This document shows positions 40,008-47,856 of a stretch of 64,000 bases of DNA, piece by piece. Positions within the stretch are counted from its first letter, which is position 1; the number at the start of each line of letters is the position of its first letter. Under the pieces are notes generated by a model. It ran no database searches, was not told the origin of the DNA, and saw nothing but the letters and a program-made list of their open reading frames with translations. The stretch spans positions 1,860,001 to 1,924,000 of the forward strand of contig OY970203.1 in the NCBI GenBank assembly GCA_963708325.1, in the 5' to 3' direction. A program made the position numbers and the translations under genes. The DNA comes from G963708325 sp963708325. Its GTDB lineage: Bacteria; Actinomycetota; Thermoleophilia; Solirubrobacterales; 70-9.

Positions 40008-41818
40008 GCGGGCGCCGGCTCAGCCAGGTAGAGCGCCTCGATCACGTCGGCGTACTTCTCGGCGACGACATTTCGCTTCACCTTCATCGTCGGCGTCAGC
40101 TCGCCGCCCTCCTGGGAGAGGTCCTGCGGCAGGATCGCGAAGCGCTTGACCTGCTCGACCCGGGCGACCTTGTCGTTGACCTCGTCCAGCCGCTCCTGGA
40201 TCGCGGCGCGGACCTCCTCGCTGCGGGCGAGCTGCTCGGGATCCTGCGGCAGGTCGGCGGGGAACTGGGCGATCTCCTCGGGGTCGAGCGTGACCAGGGC
40301 CACCAGGTAGGGGCGGCGGTCGCCGATCACCACGCACTGCGACACCCAGCGGCTCTGCTTGATCTCGTTCTCGAGGTTGGCGGGGGTGATGTTCTTGCCG
40401 CCCGCCGTGATGATGATGTCCTTCTTGCGGCCGGTGATCTTCAGGTAGCCGTCCGCATCGAACTCGCCGATGTCGCCGGTGTGCAGCCAGCCGCCGGCGA
40501 GGGTCTCGCGCGACGCCTCCTCGTTCTTGTAGTAGCCCTTGAAGATGTTGGGGCCCCTGACGAGGATCTCCCCGTCGTCGGCGATCCTGATCTCGACCCC
40601 CTCGAACGCCCGCCCCACGGTGCCGAACTTGAACGCGTCCGGCTTTGAGATCGTCGCGGCGGTGGACGTCTCCGTCATCCCCCAGCCCTCCAGCACGAGC
40701 ACCCCGGCGGCGTCGAAGAAGCGCAGGATCTCCGGGTTGATCGGCGCCGCTCCGGTGACGGCCTGCTTCATCCGGCCGCCGAACAGCGAGCGGATCTTGG
40801 AGAGCACCTGCCTGTCCGCGAGGTCGTACTGCTTTCGCAGCAGAAAGCCGGGCCGCCTGCCCTGCCGCTCCATCTCCCGCACCCTGCCGCCGACGCCGAC
40901 CGCCCAGCGGAAGATCGCCTTCTTCAGCCCGCCCTCCTTCTCCATGTTGGCCGTGGCGGCGGTGTAGATCTTCTCGAAGATCCGCGGCACCGACGGGAAG
41001 TAGTGCGGCCGCACCTCGGCCAGGTTGGGGACGATCCGCAGCGGGTCGCGCTCCCAGTAGGCGAGCACCCCGCCGAGGTCGAAGCTGAGCAGCTCGATCA
41101 GAAGCGCGAACGAGTGCGCCAGCGGGAGGTAGAGGTAGGTCACCTGGCCGGTCTCGAGCACCTCCGCCTGCTGGGCCATGTCGAGCATCGCCCGGTAGTT
41201 GCCGTGGGAGATCACGCAGCCCTTCGGCGGCCCCGTCGTGCCCGACGTGTAGATGAACGTGCAGATGTCGTCCGGGGAGACGGCGCGCCAGCGCTCCTCC
41301 CACTCGGAAACGGCGCGCTCCGATCCCCGCTCGACCAGCTCGTCGATCGAGATCGCCCCCCCGCCGCTGCCCTCCATGCGGACCACCTGCTCGAGCTTGG
41401 GCAGCCTCGCCCGCACCTCGTCGATCTTCGCCAGCTGCTCGTCGTCCTCGACGACCACGACCTTCGCGTCGGAGTTGGCGAGCACGTACTCGCACTCCTC
41501 CGGCGAGTTGGTCTGGTAGATCGGTACCACGGTGGCGCCGGCGGTGAGCGCGGCGAAGTCGAAGTAGGTCCACTCCGGGCGCGTGTTGGCGAGGATCGAG
41601 ACCTTGTCGCCGGGTGCCACCCCGAGAGCGATCAGGCCGAGCGACAGCCGGCGCACGAGGTCGCCGACCTCGGCGAAGGACCGGTCCACCCATTCCCCGC
41701 GTTCGTCCTTGACCCTGATCGCCGGGGCGTCGCCGAAGCGCTCGACCGCACGCGGCAGGAGATCGGCGATCGTGGTCGAGCCGGTCGCTCTGTCGACGGC
41801 CGCGGTTGCGGTCTCCAT
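39995..41818 (-). CDS. Long-chain acyl-CoA synthetase (AMP-binding, FadD family)
   Basis: It activates fatty acids with ATP and CoA. It has 607 residues. The AMP-binding signature is YTSGTTGPPKGCVISHGNY; EGWGMTETSTAATIS, GWLHTGDIGEFDADGYLKITGR and KKDIIITAGGKNITPANLE follow in the usual order, and the late catalytic Lys region is TPTMKVKRNVV. It resembles the FAA1/FadD15 class. It is convergent with the Ni transporter and overlaps it by 13 nt. Confidence 0.93.
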   Translation of the reverse strand: METATAAVDRATGSTTIADLLPRAVERFGDAPAIRVKDERGEWVDRSFAEVGDLVRRLSLGLIALGVAPGDKVSILANTRPEWTYFDFAALTAGATVVPIYQTNSPEECEYVLANSDAKVVVVEDDEQLAKIDEVRARLPKLEQVVRMEGSGGGAISIDELVERGSERAVSEWEERWRAVSPDDICTFIYTSGTTGPPKGCVISHGNYRAMLDMAQQAEVLETGQVTYLYLPLAHSFALLIELLSFDLGGVLAYWERDPLRIVPNLAEVRPHYFPSVPRIFEKIYTAATANMEKEGGLKKAIFRWAVGVGGRVREMERQGRRPGFLLRKQYDLADRQVLSKIRSLFGGRMKQAVTGAAPINPEILRFFDAAGVLVLEGWGMTETSTAATISKPDAFKFGTVGRAFEGVEIRIADDGEILVRGPNIFKGYYKNEEASRETLAGGWLHTGDIGEFDADGYLKITGRKKDIIITAGGKNITPANLENEIKQSRWVSQCVVIGDRRPYLVALVTLDPEEIAQFPADLPQDPEQLARSEEVRAAIQERLDEVNDKVARVEQVKRFAILPQDLSQEGGELTPTMKVKRNVVAEKYADVIEALYLAEPAPAQKA

Positions 41819-41935
41819 CCCGGTTCTCTTCTCCTGGTCCCTGGTGTCGAGATCGTCCTGGCCGAGCGGCCAGGACCGGAGAGAAAGTCTATTGGGGCGG
41901 CGCCGTGCCGGCTTGGAGGGCGCCGCGGGGAGCCG

Positions 41936-42118
41936 CTAGGCGGCGGCGTGCTGGCCCTTCTGAGCCTCCTGGAGGCGGCGCAGGTTGGAGATGAAGAGAC
42001 TCTTGTCGATGCGGCCGTTGAAGATCGGAACGCCCATCTCCATGCACTTGGAGATCACCTCCCGCCGCTTCATGTTTACCTCTTCGGCGAGCTCGCTGGG
42101 CGTCAGGTGGTTGGCCAC
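41936..42118 (-). CDS. 60-residue IF2_N-like helical protein
   Basis: It has 60 residues from a GTG preceded by GAGGAGG. The segment LTPSELAEEVNMKRREVISK followed by CMEMGVPIFNGRIDKSL resembles the small helix-turn-helix-like N-terminal domain of translation initiation factor IF-2, standing alone. Function is unknown; nucleic-acid binding is a reasonable guess. It has its own strong promoter (42155-42183, minus strand). Confidence 0.75.
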   Translation of the reverse strand: MANHLTPSELAEEVNMKRREVISKCMEMGVPIFNGRIDKSLFISNLRRLQEAQKGQHAAA

Positions 42119-42154
42119 TGCCTGTCCTCCTCGGTTTTTGGTACTGCCGTCCCC

Positions 42155-42183
42155 TGTATACCGGCTGGGGTGGACGCGATCAA
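42155..42183 (-). promoter_or_regulatory. Strong promoter of the IF2_N-like gene
   Basis: On the minus strand TTGATC (42178-42183) and TATACA (42155-42160) are separated by exactly 17 nt, close to the sigma-70/HrdB consensus. Transcription would begin near 42148, giving a leader of about 30 nt with a GAGGAGG site. Confidence 0.7.
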
Positions 42184-42211
42184 CCGATTTTGCCGCAATT
42201 TGCGCCCCTGG

Positions 42212-42970
42212 TCAGATCGGGTTGGGGACGTCGACGAACTCGTGCTCGACGCCGAAGCGCTCCGCCACGGCATCGCCGAGGGCACGGATCCCGAGCGTCT
42301 CCGTCGCGTAATGGCCGGCGGCGATGAAGTGCAGCCCGGCCTCGCGCGCATCGCCCATCACGTGCTCGGCCGGCTCGCCGGTGAGGAAGGCGTCGAGCCC
42401 CAGCGCGGCGGCCTCGTGGATCGAGCGCGATCCCCCTCCCGAGACGACCCCGATCGCGTGCACGCGCGCCGGGCCGGCGTCGAACACCAGCGGCTGACGA
42501 TCGAGCACAGCGGTGACGCGCTCCACCAGCTCGCCGATCCCGACGCCCTCCTCGCTGCGCCCGATCACGCCGATCGGGGCGCCGCGATGCTCGCCGAAGG
42601 GCCGCGGATCGGGGGCGAAGCCGAGCCCGTCGCGGAGCAGCGCGTTGTTGCCGATCTCGAAATGGGCGTCGAGCGGCAGGTGGTAGGCGGCGAGCGAGAC
42701 GTCCCGCTCCAGCAGCGTCCGCAGGCGGCCCGCAAGCGCCGGGGTGAGCGCGCGCGGCGCGTCGTTCCAGAACACGCCGTGATGGACCAGCACGAACTCG
42801 GCGCGCTCGCTCGCCCGCTCCAGCAGCTCGCGGTTGGCCGTCACCCCGGTGGCGACCCGGCTGACCGACTCCACGCCCGGCACCTGCAGGCCGTTCGGCC
42901 CATAGTCCTCGAAGCGCTCGACCTCGAGCAACCCGTCGCAGAAGCGCACGATCTCGTCGCGGGCGGCCAC
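42212..42970 (-). CDS. NIF3/YbgI-family dinuclear metal protein
   Basis: It has 252 residues from a GTG start (MAARDEIVRFCDGLLEVERF). Family motifs carrying metal ligands are visible: DYGPNGLQV, VHHGVFWN, AYHLPLDAHFEIGNN, and GHYATETLGIRAL near the C-terminus. Members are often annotated as GTP cyclohydrolase I type 2 but the reaction is not established. Only 93 nt separate it from the IF2_N-like gene downstream. Confidence 0.9.
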   Translation of the reverse strand: MAARDEIVRFCDGLLEVERFEDYGPNGLQVPGVESVSRVATGVTANRELLERASERAEFVLVHHGVFWNDAPRALTPALAGRLRTLLERDVSLAAYHLPLDAHFEIGNNALLRDGLGFAPDPRPFGEHRGAPIGVIGRSEEGVGIGELVERVTAVLDRQPLVFDAGPARVHAIGVVSGGGSRSIHEAAALGLDAFLTGEPAEHVMGDAREAGLHFIAAGHYATETLGIRALGDAVAERFGVEHEFVDVPNPI

Positions 42971-43047
42971 GGTCGCAAGCCTAGTGGCCCACTGGACCAG
43001 CCCGGCAAGCCCCCGGCCGCGCGCCGGCGGCGACTACGATTCGGGGC

Positions 43048-43317
43048 GTGACCGCCGCGGACAGCGAGGCGACGCAGGAGGTGACGGCCGGGGCCGAGTT
43101 CATCGAGTCGCTGATGGACACCGACCTCTACTCGATGGGGGCCTACTTCTGCGACCAGCACCCGGACCTCGTCGACGAGGTCGTGGCACGCAGCGAGGCG
43201 ATCGAGGACCAGGGCCTGCGCGCCTACGCCTTGGGCAGCGGGGTCACCGTGGAGGAGGGCTTCCGGACGCTGCTCACCGGCCTGGCCGTTCGCTACTACA
43301 AGGCCGTAGCCGGCTAA
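43048..43317 (+). CDS. Conserved-looking small acidic protein, unknown
   Basis: It has 89 residues from a GTG that lies 7 nt after a TACGAT box (43035-43040), a leaderless arrangement. The protein is acidic and helical, without signal peptide or membrane segment (FIESLMDTDLYSMGAYFCDQ, then HPDLVDEVVARSEAIEDQGL). Its stop abuts the ATG of the DsbA-like gene, so the two are probably co-transcribed. No family recognised. Confidence 0.75.
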   Translation: MTAADSEATQEVTAGAEFIESLMDTDLYSMGAYFCDQHPDLVDEVVARSEAIEDQGLRAYALGSGVTVEEGFRTLLTGLAVRYYKAVAG

Positions 43318-44040
43318 ATGGCCACGGCCACGACCCCCGCGGCCGCGCCCCGTCGCGGCCGGGTGGCGGTCGCGCTCGCGCTCGCGCTCGTCGCCGCGGC
43401 CCTGCTCGCCGGCATCTACATCCTCTCGACGTCGAAGGGAAGGGCGACGATCGCGATCCACGGCGCCGGCTCGGTGCAGCGGATCTACGGCGGCGTGCCC
43501 CAGCAGGGGGCTCGCCTCGGCGACTCCGGCGCCCCGGTCACGGTCTCGCTCTTCGACGACCTGCAGTGTGCGCCCTGCGCCCCGTACTTCCTCTCGACGA
43601 CGCCGCGGCTGGTCGAGGACCTCGTCCGCGGCGGCCGCGCCCAGCTCGCCCTCCGCCACTTCTCGCTCAGCGAGCGCGAGAGCGAGGTCTCGGCTTACGC
43701 CGCCACCGCGGCCGGCCAGCAGGGCCGCCAGTGGCAGTACGTCCACCTGTTCTTCACAAACCAGGCGAAGGCGAGGCGCACCGGCGTAACCGAGCGCTTC
43801 ATGAAGGCGGTGGCCGAGAACGTCCCCGACATCGACCTGAAGCGCTGGGACGCCGACCGCTCCGACCCGGCCGTGGAGCGGATCGTCGCCGCGGACGGGA
43901 AGCTCGCCACCGACCTGCGCCTGCCCGCGGCGCCGGCGGCGATCGTCGACGGGCCGGGGGGGACCCGCAAGCTCACCGACTCGCCCACCGTGGCCGAGAT
44001 CGAGCGAGCGGTGGACGAGGTCGGCCGGGGGTCGCCATAA
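43318..44040 (+). CDS. Membrane-anchored DsbA-like thiol oxidoreductase 1
   Basis: It has 240 residues: a short N-terminal arm, one membrane helix (residues about 16-37) and an extracytoplasmic DsbA/thioredoxin domain. The active site is CAPC (Cys84, Cys87) in LFDDLQCAPCAPYF. The usual cis-Pro loop is altered (LPAAPAAIV). It probably forms disulfides in secreted proteins and would be re-oxidised by the VKOR encoded 1 kb downstream. Confidence 0.85.
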   Translation: MATATTPAAAPRRGRVAVALALALVAAALLAGIYILSTSKGRATIAIHGAGSVQRIYGGVPQQGARLGDSGAPVTVSLFDDLQCAPCAPYFLSTTPRLVEDLVRGGRAQLALRHFSLSERESEVSAYAATAAGQQGRQWQYVHLFFTNQAKARRTGVTERFMKAVAENVPDIDLKRWDADRSDPAVERIVAADGKLATDLRLPAAPAAIVDGPGGTRKLTDSPTVAEIERAVDEVGRGSP

Positions 44041-44049
44041 TCCGGCGAT

Positions 44050-44123
44050 CGGGGCGTGGCGCAGCCTGGTAGCGCGCACCGTTCGGGTCGGTGAGGTCCC
44101 CGGTTCAAATCCGGGCGCCCCGA
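44050..44123 (+). tRNA. tRNA-Pro (anticodon CGG)
   Basis: The 7-bp acceptor stem pairs 44050-44056 (CGGGGCG) with 44116-44122 (CGCCCCG), discriminator A at 44123. The D arm contains AGCCTGGTAGC, the anticodon stem is CACCG/CGGTG (44077-44081, 44089-44093) with loop TTCGGGT and anticodon CGG at 44084-44086, and the T arm has GGTTCAAAT. The total is 74 nt. CCA is not encoded. It reads CCG codons, which should be abundant in this GC-rich genome. Confidence 0.96.
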
Positions 44124-44133
44124 TATACACGCA

Positions 44134-45081
44134 ATGCGCGCGATCCAGATCACAGAGTTCGGCGGGCCCGACGTCCTCGTGCTGCGGGAGGTCGACGACC
44201 CCGAGGCGCCGGATGAGGGCCTCCTCGTCGACGTCAGCGCCGCCGGGATCAACTGGGCGGACACCCACCAGGCCGAGAACTCATACCTGGCCGAGGCCAC
44301 CCTGCCGCTGATACCCGGCGGCGAGGTGGTGGGGACCGCCGCCGACGGCCGCCGCGTAGTCGCCCTGGTGGGCGGCGGCGGCTACGCCGAGAAGGCGGTC
44401 GTCAGCCCGTACGCGATGTGGGAGGTCCCGGACGGGGTGAGCGACGGCCAGGCCCTGGCGCTCGTCCTGCAGGGGACGACCGCGTGGCACCTGCTGCGGA
44501 CCTGCGCCCAGCTGCGCGAGGGCGAGAGCGTGGTGGTCCACGCGGCCGCCGGCGGCGTCGGCACGATTGCGGTGCAGCTGGCCAAGCGCTTCGGCGCCGG
44601 GCGCGTGATCGGCACGGCCTCCAGCGCGGAGAAGCGCGAGCTGGCGACGCGGCTGGGCGCCGACGCGGTGATCGCCTCCGACGCCGACGACCTAACCGCA
44701 GCGATCCGCGAGGCGAACGACGGCCGTCACGTGGACGTGATCCTGGAGATGGTCGGGGGACGCACGTTCGAGCAGAGCCTCAGCGCGCTCGCCCACTTCG
44801 GGCGCCTGGTCCACTACGGACAGTCGGGCCGCCAGGGCGCGCCGAGCGTCAACCCCGGCAAGCTGATGGCGACCAGCCGCGGCGTGATCGGGTTCTGGCT
44901 CGTCCACCTGCTGCGCGAGCCGCGCATGCTCGGAGAGGCGATGGCGGACATGTTCGAGGCCGTCCTGGCCGGCGAGCTGGAGCCGATCGTCGGCGGCACC
45001 TATCCGCTCGCCGAGGCCCGCCGCGCCCACGAGGACATCCGTGCCCGCGGCACCACCGGCAAGCTCGTGCTCGTGCCCTAG
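44134..45081 (+). CDS. Zinc-free alcohol dehydrogenase/quinone oxidoreductase (MDR family)
   Basis: It has 315 residues. The N-terminal GroES-like domain starts MRAIQITEFGGPDVLVLREV; the nucleotide-binding domain has VHAAAGGVGTIAVQLAKRFG, the AxxGGVG pattern typical of NADPH:quinone oxidoreductases. No catalytic-zinc cysteines are seen. It begins 10 nt after the tRNA and lies between two parts of the disulfide system, but a functional link is not evident. Confidence 0.9.
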   Translation: MRAIQITEFGGPDVLVLREVDDPEAPDEGLLVDVSAAGINWADTHQAENSYLAEATLPLIPGGEVVGTAADGRRVVALVGGGGYAEKAVVSPYAMWEVPDGVSDGQALALVLQGTTAWHLLRTCAQLREGESVVVHAAAGGVGTIAVQLAKRFGAGRVIGTASSAEKRELATRLGADAVIASDADDLTAAIREANDGRHVDVILEMVGGRTFEQSLSALAHFGRLVHYGQSGRQGAPSVNPGKLMATSRGVIGFWLVHLLREPRMLGEAMADMFEAVLAGELEPIVGGTYPLAEARRAHEDIRARGTTGKLVLVP

Positions 45082-45092
45082 ATGGCAGGGCG

Positions 45093-45557
45093 ATGCCGAG
45101 CGAGCGCGCGCTGAGGATCGCCTCCGCGGCGGCGGCGACCGCGGCCATCGGCGTCTCGGCCTACATCGCGATCGCCGACGCCGGCGGTGGCGCCCCGGTC
45201 TGCCTGGCCGGCGGGCACGGCTGCGCCACGGTCGCCGCCAGCCGCTACTCGCACCTCGCGGGGGTGAACGTGGCCGTGCTCGGGATCGCCGGCTACGCGC
45301 TGCTGCTCGCGGCGGCCGCCCTCCGGGGGGACGCCGCCAGGTTCGCCGGCTTCGCGCTGGCGCTGATCGGCTTCGGTTTCAGCGCCTATCTGACCTACCT
45401 GGAGCTGTTCGTGATCGACGCGATCTGCCAGTGGTGCCTGCTCAGCTTCGCGCTGATGACGCTGCTGCTGGCGCTCGCCGCGATGCGGGCGTACGCCTAC
45501 GCCGGCCGCGAGCCGGCTGCCGCGCGCCCGGTCGGGCCCGGACAGCGCTTGCCGTAA
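45093..45557 (+). CDS. Vitamin K epoxide reductase (VKOR) family protein
   Basis: Bacterial VKOR re-oxidises DsbA-like proteins and passes electrons to quinone. It has 154 residues and four membrane helices. The redox cysteines are Cys37 and Cys44 in the periplasmic-side loop (VCLAGGHGCATV) and Cys112/Cys115 in CQWC. RYSHLAGVNVAVLGIAGYAL is the usual Ser-containing segment. An in-frame extension upstream is antisense-like shadow of the oxidoreductase gene; the ATG at 45093 gives the right N-terminus. Confidence 0.94.
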   Translation: MPSERALRIASAAAATAAIGVSAYIAIADAGGGAPVCLAGGHGCATVAASRYSHLAGVNVAVLGIAGYALLLAAAALRGDAARFAGFALALIGFGFSAYLTYLELFVIDAICQWCLLSFALMTLLLALAAMRAYAYAGREPAAARPVGPGQRLP

Positions 45558-45566
45558 CGTTGAGCC

Positions 45567-46334
45567 GTGGCGAGCCGAGAGCAGCAGAAGCAGAGGCTTC
45601 GCGCGGAGCGGCGCGCGCAGGAGGAGGCGCAGCACGCCGCGGATCGGCGCCGCACGCGGCTCGTCCAGCTCGGCAGCGCGGCGGTCTTCATCGCCGTCTG
45701 TGCGATCGCCGTCCTGATCGTCGTCAGCCAGACCGGCGGCGGCTCGGGCGGCGACACCAAGCTGGAGGACGTCGGCCTCGTCAACAGGCAGCTGAACGGC
45801 ATTTCGCAGCACGGCGACGTGCTCGGCGACCCGGGGGCGCCGGTGTCGGTGGTCGAGTTCGGCGACCTGCAGTGCCCCGTCTGCAAGGGCTTTTCCACGG
45901 AGGTCGCGCCGAAGCTGATCGCGGGGCCCGTCAGCCGCGGGCAGGCCGCCTATGAGTTCCGCAACTGGACGATCATCGGGCCGCAGTCCACGGACGCGGC
46001 GAAGGCGTCGCTGGCCGCCGGCGAGCAGGGCCGCTTCTGGCAGTTCGTCGAGCTCTTCTACCGAAACCAGGGCGTCGAGAACAGCGGTTACGTCGACGCC
46101 GCCTTCCTGCGGGCGATCGCGCGCGGCGCCGGCGTCAGGGACCTGGCGAGGTGGGAGCGCGACCGGCGCAGCGCGCGATGGGACGGCGAGCTGCGCCGCA
46201 ACGCCGCCGCCGCGCGCGCCAGCGGCTTCATCGGCACGCCGTCGGTCGTGGTGCAGGGACCGGGCGGGCGAAGGGCCTTCAGCCTGCCGCCCGAGCTGAG
46301 CCAGATCGAGGACGCGATCCGGAGCGTGCGCTAG
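45567..46334 (+). CDS. Membrane-anchored DsbA-like thiol oxidoreductase 2
   Basis: It has 255 residues: a charged helical N-terminus (residues 1-30), one membrane helix (about 33-54) and a DsbA domain with CPVC (Cys103, Cys106) in FGDLQCPVCKGF and the cis-Pro loop FIGTPSVVV. It starts at GTG, 6 nt after a TAACGT box (45555-45560) that includes the VKOR stop. With VKOR it forms a complete electron path for disulfide formation. Its end overlaps the convergent minus-strand gene by 56 nt. Confidence 0.92.
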   Translation: MASREQQKQRLRAERRAQEEAQHAADRRRTRLVQLGSAAVFIAVCAIAVLIVVSQTGGGSGGDTKLEDVGLVNRQLNGISQHGDVLGDPGAPVSVVEFGDLQCPVCKGFSTEVAPKLIAGPVSRGQAAYEFRNWTIIGPQSTDAAKASLAAGEQGRFWQFVELFYRNQGVENSGYVDAAFLRAIARGAGVRDLARWERDRRSARWDGELRRNAAAARASGFIGTPSVVVQGPGGRRAFSLPPELSQIEDAIRSVR

Positions 46335-46953
46335 CAGGGCGGGGGAGGGCGGCGGCGCTCAGCGAGCCCCGCAGGTAGCGGGCGAGGTGCGCGACGAGCA
46401 GGACGGTCCACCAGGCGCTGGCGACGAGGTGGGCGTAGGCGGAGAACGAGGCGCTGCTCGGCGAGAACAGCAGGACCACGCCGGTGATCAGCAGCGGCGG
46501 GAACAGGGCCAGCAGCAGGACCGACAGGCTGGTCTCCAGCACGACTCCCGGGCGCAGCCCGTCGCGGATGCGGCCGAGCCCGACCTCGGCGAGCTTGTAG
46601 GCGACCAGCAGCGTCGCCAGCGTCGCCACGCCGGCATGGGTCCAGGCCAGCGCGGCGCCGGGACGGTCTCCGGCGATGTCGATGCCGTAGATCACGGCGC
46701 CGGTGGCCAGCGCGGCCGCGAGCGGCCCGAGCGCGAACAGCCCGCGACGCGCGACCGCCTCGCGCAGCTTGCGGGCGCGACGCTCGCGCATGCGCGTGTC
46801 GCGCTCGGCGAGCCAGCCGTCGGGGTCCTGGTGGCCCGGGGGCGGCTGGGTGAAGTTGCGGTAGAAGCCCCAGGCGACGGCCACGAAGGCGACGAGGACC
46901 GGAGCCAGGTGCGGCAGGTGCGCCAGATACCAGACGGTGGCCGGGATCGTCAT
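46279..46953 (-). CDS. Polytopic membrane protein, unknown
   Basis: It has 224 residues and about five hydrophobic segments: one at the N-terminus (VWYLAHLPHLAPVLVAFVAV), a charged cytoplasmic linker (residues about 45-66), then four more. Histidines sit within helices (WTHAGVATLATLL; YAHLVASAWWTVLLVAHLARY), a pattern seen in membrane cytochromes b, but haem binding is only a possibility. Its ATG overlaps the stop of the small gene upstream, so the two form a unit. The last 30 residues are Arg/Ser-rich and overlap the DsbA gene. Confidence 0.7.
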   Translation of the reverse strand: MTIPATVWYLAHLPHLAPVLVAFVAVAWGFYRNFTQPPPGHQDPDGWLAERDTRMRERRARKLREAVARRGLFALGPLAAALATGAVIYGIDIAGDRPGAALAWTHAGVATLATLLVAYKLAEVGLGRIRDGLRPGVVLETSLSVLLLALFPPLLITGVVLLFSPSSASFSAYAHLVASAWWTVLLVAHLARYLRGSLSAAALPRPASARSGSRPRSGSARAAG

Positions 46954-47153
46954 CGCCTCAGCCGCAGTGCGCCGTACAGCGCGTAGCCCATCACAACCCC
47001 TCCTACGAAGATCAGGCCATGCTGGGTGAAGTGCACCGTGGAGTTCTTATCGGCAAGGTCGTCGACGAAAGGGAGGATCAGGATGATCTCGAGCACGAGC
47101 GCCGCGGCGGCCAGGACGATGCTCCGCAGGGGTGCCCCGATGCCGCTCCGCAT
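46950..47153 (-). CDS. Small two-helix membrane protein, unknown
   Basis: It has 67 residues with hydrophobic segments at about 13-30 and 47-63 and a HFTQHGLIFVGG segment between them that contains two histidines. It is coupled to the next gene by a 4-nt overlap (ATGA). It is divergent from the superoxide dismutase gene. No family recognised. Confidence 0.65.
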   Translation of the reverse strand: MRSGIGAPLRSIVLAAAALVLEIILILPFVDDLADKNSTVHFTQHGLIFVGGVVMGYALYGALRLRR

Positions 47154-47247
47154 GCCCCCAGGATCGCAGGTCGCCCCGCCCGATCGGAGCCGAAGGCGCC
47201 CGCGAGATAGGTTATGGACGCAAGCTCTCGCGAGTGAAGGAGATCAG

Positions 47248-47856
47248 ATGGCCTACGAGGTACCCGACCTTCCCTACGACTACGACGCGCTCGAGCCGCA
47301 CGTCGACGAGGCGACGATGCGCGTCCATCACGACAAGCACCATCAGGCCTACGTGGACAAGGCGAACGCGGCCCTCGAGGGCACCGAGTGGGCGGACAAG
47401 CCGGTCGAGGAGGTGCTGCAGGACCTCTCCAGCCTCCCCGAGGACAAGCAGACGGCCGTGCGCAACAACGCCGGCGGCCACTGCAACCACACGTTCTTCT
47501 GGCAGGTCATGAGCCCCGACGGCGGCGGGCAGCCGGATGGCGACCTGGCCGCCGCGATCGACGAGGCGTTCGGCAGCTTCGACTCCTTCAAGGAGGAGAT
47601 GAAGAACGCCGGCGTGAACCGTTTCGGCTCGGGATGGGCCTGGCTCGTGGTGGGCGACTCGGGGCTGGAGGTGACGAGCACCCCGAACCAGGACACCCCC
47701 GTTTCGGAGGGCAAGACGCCGATCCTCGGCGTGGACGTCTGGGAGCACGCCTATTACCTCAAGTACCAGAACAAGCGCCCCGACTACATCGACGCCTGGT
47801 GGAACGTCGTCGACTGGGACGAGGTGGCGAGGCGCTACGAGGAGGCCAGCGGCTGA
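47248..47856 (+). CDS. Superoxide dismutase (Mn/Fe family)
   Basis: It converts superoxide to peroxide and oxygen. It has 202 residues from an ATG preceded by AAGGAGA. Metal ligands are His27 (in HHDKHHQ), His81 (in NHTFFW), Asp163 and His167 (in DVWEHAYY). Metal preference cannot be read from this alone. There is no signal peptide. A TAGGTT box at 47208-47213 may be its -10 element. It is convergent with and overlaps the GMC oxidoreductase gene by 22 nt. Confidence 0.96.
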   Translation: MAYEVPDLPYDYDALEPHVDEATMRVHHDKHHQAYVDKANAALEGTEWADKPVEEVLQDLSSLPEDKQTAVRNNAGGHCNHTFFWQVMSPDGGGQPDGDLAAAIDEAFGSFDSFKEEMKNAGVNRFGSGWAWLVVGDSGLEVTSTPNQDTPVSEGKTPILGVDVWEHAYYLKYQNKRPDYIDAWWNVVDWDEVARRYEEASG

